Position numbers and translations under genes: made by a program. Below the pieces are notes generated by a model that was given only the letters and a program-made list of their open reading frames with translations, did not search any database and was not told the origin of the DNA. 64,000 nt of DNA from [Mycobacterium] fortunisiensis (lineage in GTDB: Bacteria; Actinomycetota; Actinomycetes; Mycobacteriales; Mycobacteriaceae): assembly GCF_019050325.1 (NCBI RefSeq), contig NZ_VOMB01000005.1:62001-126000 (forward strand), written 5' to 3'. Shown here piece by piece: positions 62,509 to 64,000 of this stretch; position 1 is the first letter of the stretch, and each line of letters opens with the position of its first letter.

Positions 62509-64000
62509 CGTCCTTCCGCTGACCCCGCTGCAGCAGGGGCTGCTGTTCCATGCCAGCACCGGGAACAGCGGCGACGACGTGTATGCGGTGCAGCTGTACA
62601 TCACGCTGGCCGGTGAACTCGACCGGGACCGGCTGCACGGGGCCGCACAGGCGGTGGTGGAGCGCCATCCCCATCTGGCGGCCCGCTTCTCGCAGAAGTT
62701 CGCCGAACCGGTGCAGATCATCCCGGCCGACCCGGTGCTGCCATGGCAGTACGTCGACCTCGGTGGCACCGTGGACCGGGACGCCGCGGCTGAGCAGATC
62801 GCCCGGATCGCCGCGGACGAACGCGCCGCCGTCTGTGATCTGGCCGATGAGTTGGCATTTCGGGCGGCGTTGATCCGCACCGCGCCGGATCGGCACCAAT
62901 TGGTGCTGACCAATCACCACATCGTCCTGGACGGCTGGTCGCTGCCGATCCTGCTGGGCGAGATCTTCGCCGGCTACTACGGCCAACGCTTGGCGCCGGC
63001 CCCGCCGTACCGCCGGTTCGTCAGCTGGCTGGCCGGCCGTGACCTCGACGCGGCCCGCGCGGCCTGGGGTGAGGTGCTGTCCGGCTTCGACACCCCGACC
63101 CTCGTCGGGGCGTCGGGCCAGGCCGCGCCCGGCCGGCGAGATGTCGCCTCGTTCACGATGTCCGAGGACACCACGCGGGCTGTCGGTGAACTGGCGCGCT
63201 CGCGGCACACCACCGTCAGCACCGTGCTGCAAGGCGCCTACGCACGGGTGCTGATGTCGATGACCGGCAGCCAGGACGTGGCGTTCGGCACCACGGTGTC
63301 GGGGCGGCCCGACGAGGTGTTCGGTGCGGATTCGATGGTGGGCCTGTTGATCAACACCGTCCCGGTGCGGGCGAGCATCACCTCGGCCACCGCCACCGCC
63401 ACCGCCGAACTGCTGGAGCAGTTGCAGCACGCGCACGGCCGGACGCTGGACCACCAGCACCTGGCGCTCAGCGAGATTCACCGCGTTGCCGGGCAGGACC
63501 ACCTTTTCGACACCTTCTTCGTGTACGAGAACTATCCGCTGGACGCGGCCCGGCTGTCGGGCCACGACGGTCTGGCCGTCACCAGCTTCGAGCACCGCGA
63601 ATACAACCACTACCCGATCGCGATCCAGGCGTTGCCCGGTGACGAACTGACGCTGCGCATCGAATACGACACCGAGATCTTCGGCGCGGCCGACATCGAA
63701 GCGTTGGTCGAGCGATTCACGCGGGTGCTGGTGGCGATGACCACCGATCCGGCGCGGCCGCTGTCCACCCTCGACCTGCTCGACGACGGTGAGCTGGCCC
63801 GGCTGGAGCGGTGGAGCAACCGGGCGGTGCTGAACCGCGCGGCGTCCACCCCGGTGTCCATTCCGGCCCGGTTCGCCGCCCAGGTGGCGCGGGTTCCGCA
63901 GGCTCCGGCACTCACCTGGGGCGCGCGGACGTGGACCTACTGTGAACTCGATCAGGCCACCAACCGGTTTGCACATCTGCTGGCCGACAAAGGGATTGGC
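62495..64000 (+). CDS. NRPS, next module (C then A; partial at window end)
   Basis: Starts at ATG 62495, 14 bp inside the end of the previous gene in another frame, and stays open for 502 codons to the window edge. The condensation domain follows at once: [20 protein letters not shown], then [19 protein letters not shown] (HHxxxDGW), a D-C-L type acting after an epimerised residue. [29 protein letters not shown] is split across the usual C-domain motif. The A domain begins at [16 protein letters not shown]. It supplies the next residue of the peptide. Without the linker on the first protein the two must dock in trans. Confidence 0.88.
   Translation, partial: MQIADVLPLTPLQQGLLFHASTGNSGDDVYAVQLYITLAGELDRDRLHGAAQAVVERHPHLAARFSQKFAEPVQIIPADPVLPWQYVDLGGTVDRDAAAEQIARIAADERAAVCDLADELAFRAALIRTAPDRHQLVLTNHHIVLDGWSLPILLGEIFAGYYGQRLAPAPPYRRFVSWLAGRDLDAARAAWGEVLSGFDTPTLVGASGQAAPGRRDVASFTMSEDTTRAVGELARSRHTTVSTVLQGAYARVLMSMTGSQDVAFGTTVSGRPDEVFGADSMVGLLINTVPVRASITSATATATAELLEQLQHAHGRTLDHQHLALSEIHRVAGQDHLFDTFFVYENYPLDAARLSGHDGLAVTSFEHREYNHYPIAIQALPGDELTLRIEYDTEIFGAADIEALVERFTRVLVAMTTDPARPLSTLDLLDDGELARLERWSNRAVLNRAASTPVSIPARFAAQVARVPQAPALTWGARTWTYCELDQATNRFAHLLADKGIG

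Noticed and set aside
1..64000. tRNA, rRNA, CRISPR arrays, insertion sequences or prophage genes
   Set aside because: No cloverleaf, repeat-spacer, transposase or phage structural motif was recognised.

Overview
The window comes from a glycopeptidolipid (GPL) producing, probably fast-growing, Mycobacterium. It is GC-rich with frequent GTG/TTG starts. It carries the mycobacterial blocks ino1-padR and DUF5318-ponA1-GT87, then rpsF-ssb-rpsR-rplI-dnaB, then a long cell-envelope cluster whose parts (mmpS4-mmpL4a-mmpL4b, three related rhamnosyltransferase-like Gtf proteins, several sugar O-methyltransferases, fmt, an acyltransferase-3, mbtH and an NRPS) match the known GPL loci. Species is not assigned. 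No tRNA, rRNA, CRISPR array or insertion sequence was seen.

Layout. 1-12.2 kb: an amino-acid-type solute-binding protein (cut by the left edge), a GntR regulator, an F420-type luciferase-like oxidoreductase, an alpha/beta hydrolase, ino1, a PadR regulator, then the plus-strand DUF5318-ponA1-GT87 operon, and convergently a hydrolase-adenylate cyclase fusion and a Pro/Gly-rich membrane protein. 12.3-15.9 kb: ribosomal/replication operon rpsF-ssb-rpsR-rplI, a strong hairpin, a LexA-like SOS box and dnaB. 15.9-17.4 kb: a decayed AraC-type fragment and a stand-alone intein-like homing endonuclease. DnaB itself has no intein, and its 3' third has unusually low GC. 17.7-21.6 kb: accessory genes (DUF4262, an unknown protein, a truncated maleylpyruvate-isomerase-like gene, an FAD monooxygenase, an SDR, a 46-residue membrane protein).

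21.7-64 kb: the GPL-type cluster. A START/acyl-CoA-ligase fusion lies downstream of mmpS4-mmpL4a-mmpL4b (export). A DHA2-type MFS pump and an HxxxDG acyltransferase follow. Then come sugar and tailoring genes: Gtf, TylF-type methyltransferase, two paralogous Gfo/Idh/MocA oxidoreductases, a hydrolase, a GMC oxidoreductase, a second Gtf, two CmcI-type methyltransferases, a nucleotide-sugar dehydrogenase, two epimerases and an acyltransferase-3. A Drr-type ABC exporter, fmt, DUF2505, a PF10118 protein, a membrane-anchored TylF methyltransferase, another methyltransferase, a third Gtf, mbtH and the first NRPS gene complete it. The next NRPS protein runs off the right edge.

How the genes fit together: the NRPS (helped by MbtH) builds an acylated peptide; Fmt and the other methyltransferases, the Gtfs and the acyltransferases decorate it; MmpS4/MmpL4a/MmpL4b export it. 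The dehydrogenase, epimerases, Gfo/Idh pair and GMC enzyme suggest an extra sugar-modifying branch. The most unusual points are the free intein-like endonuclease beside an intein-less, compositionally patched dnaB; a Gfo/Idh gene with no canonical start before its Rossmann motif; the first NRPS module on its own polypeptide with a threonine-like A-domain code; and a recurring CGTCAATT-type motif upstream of cluster genes.
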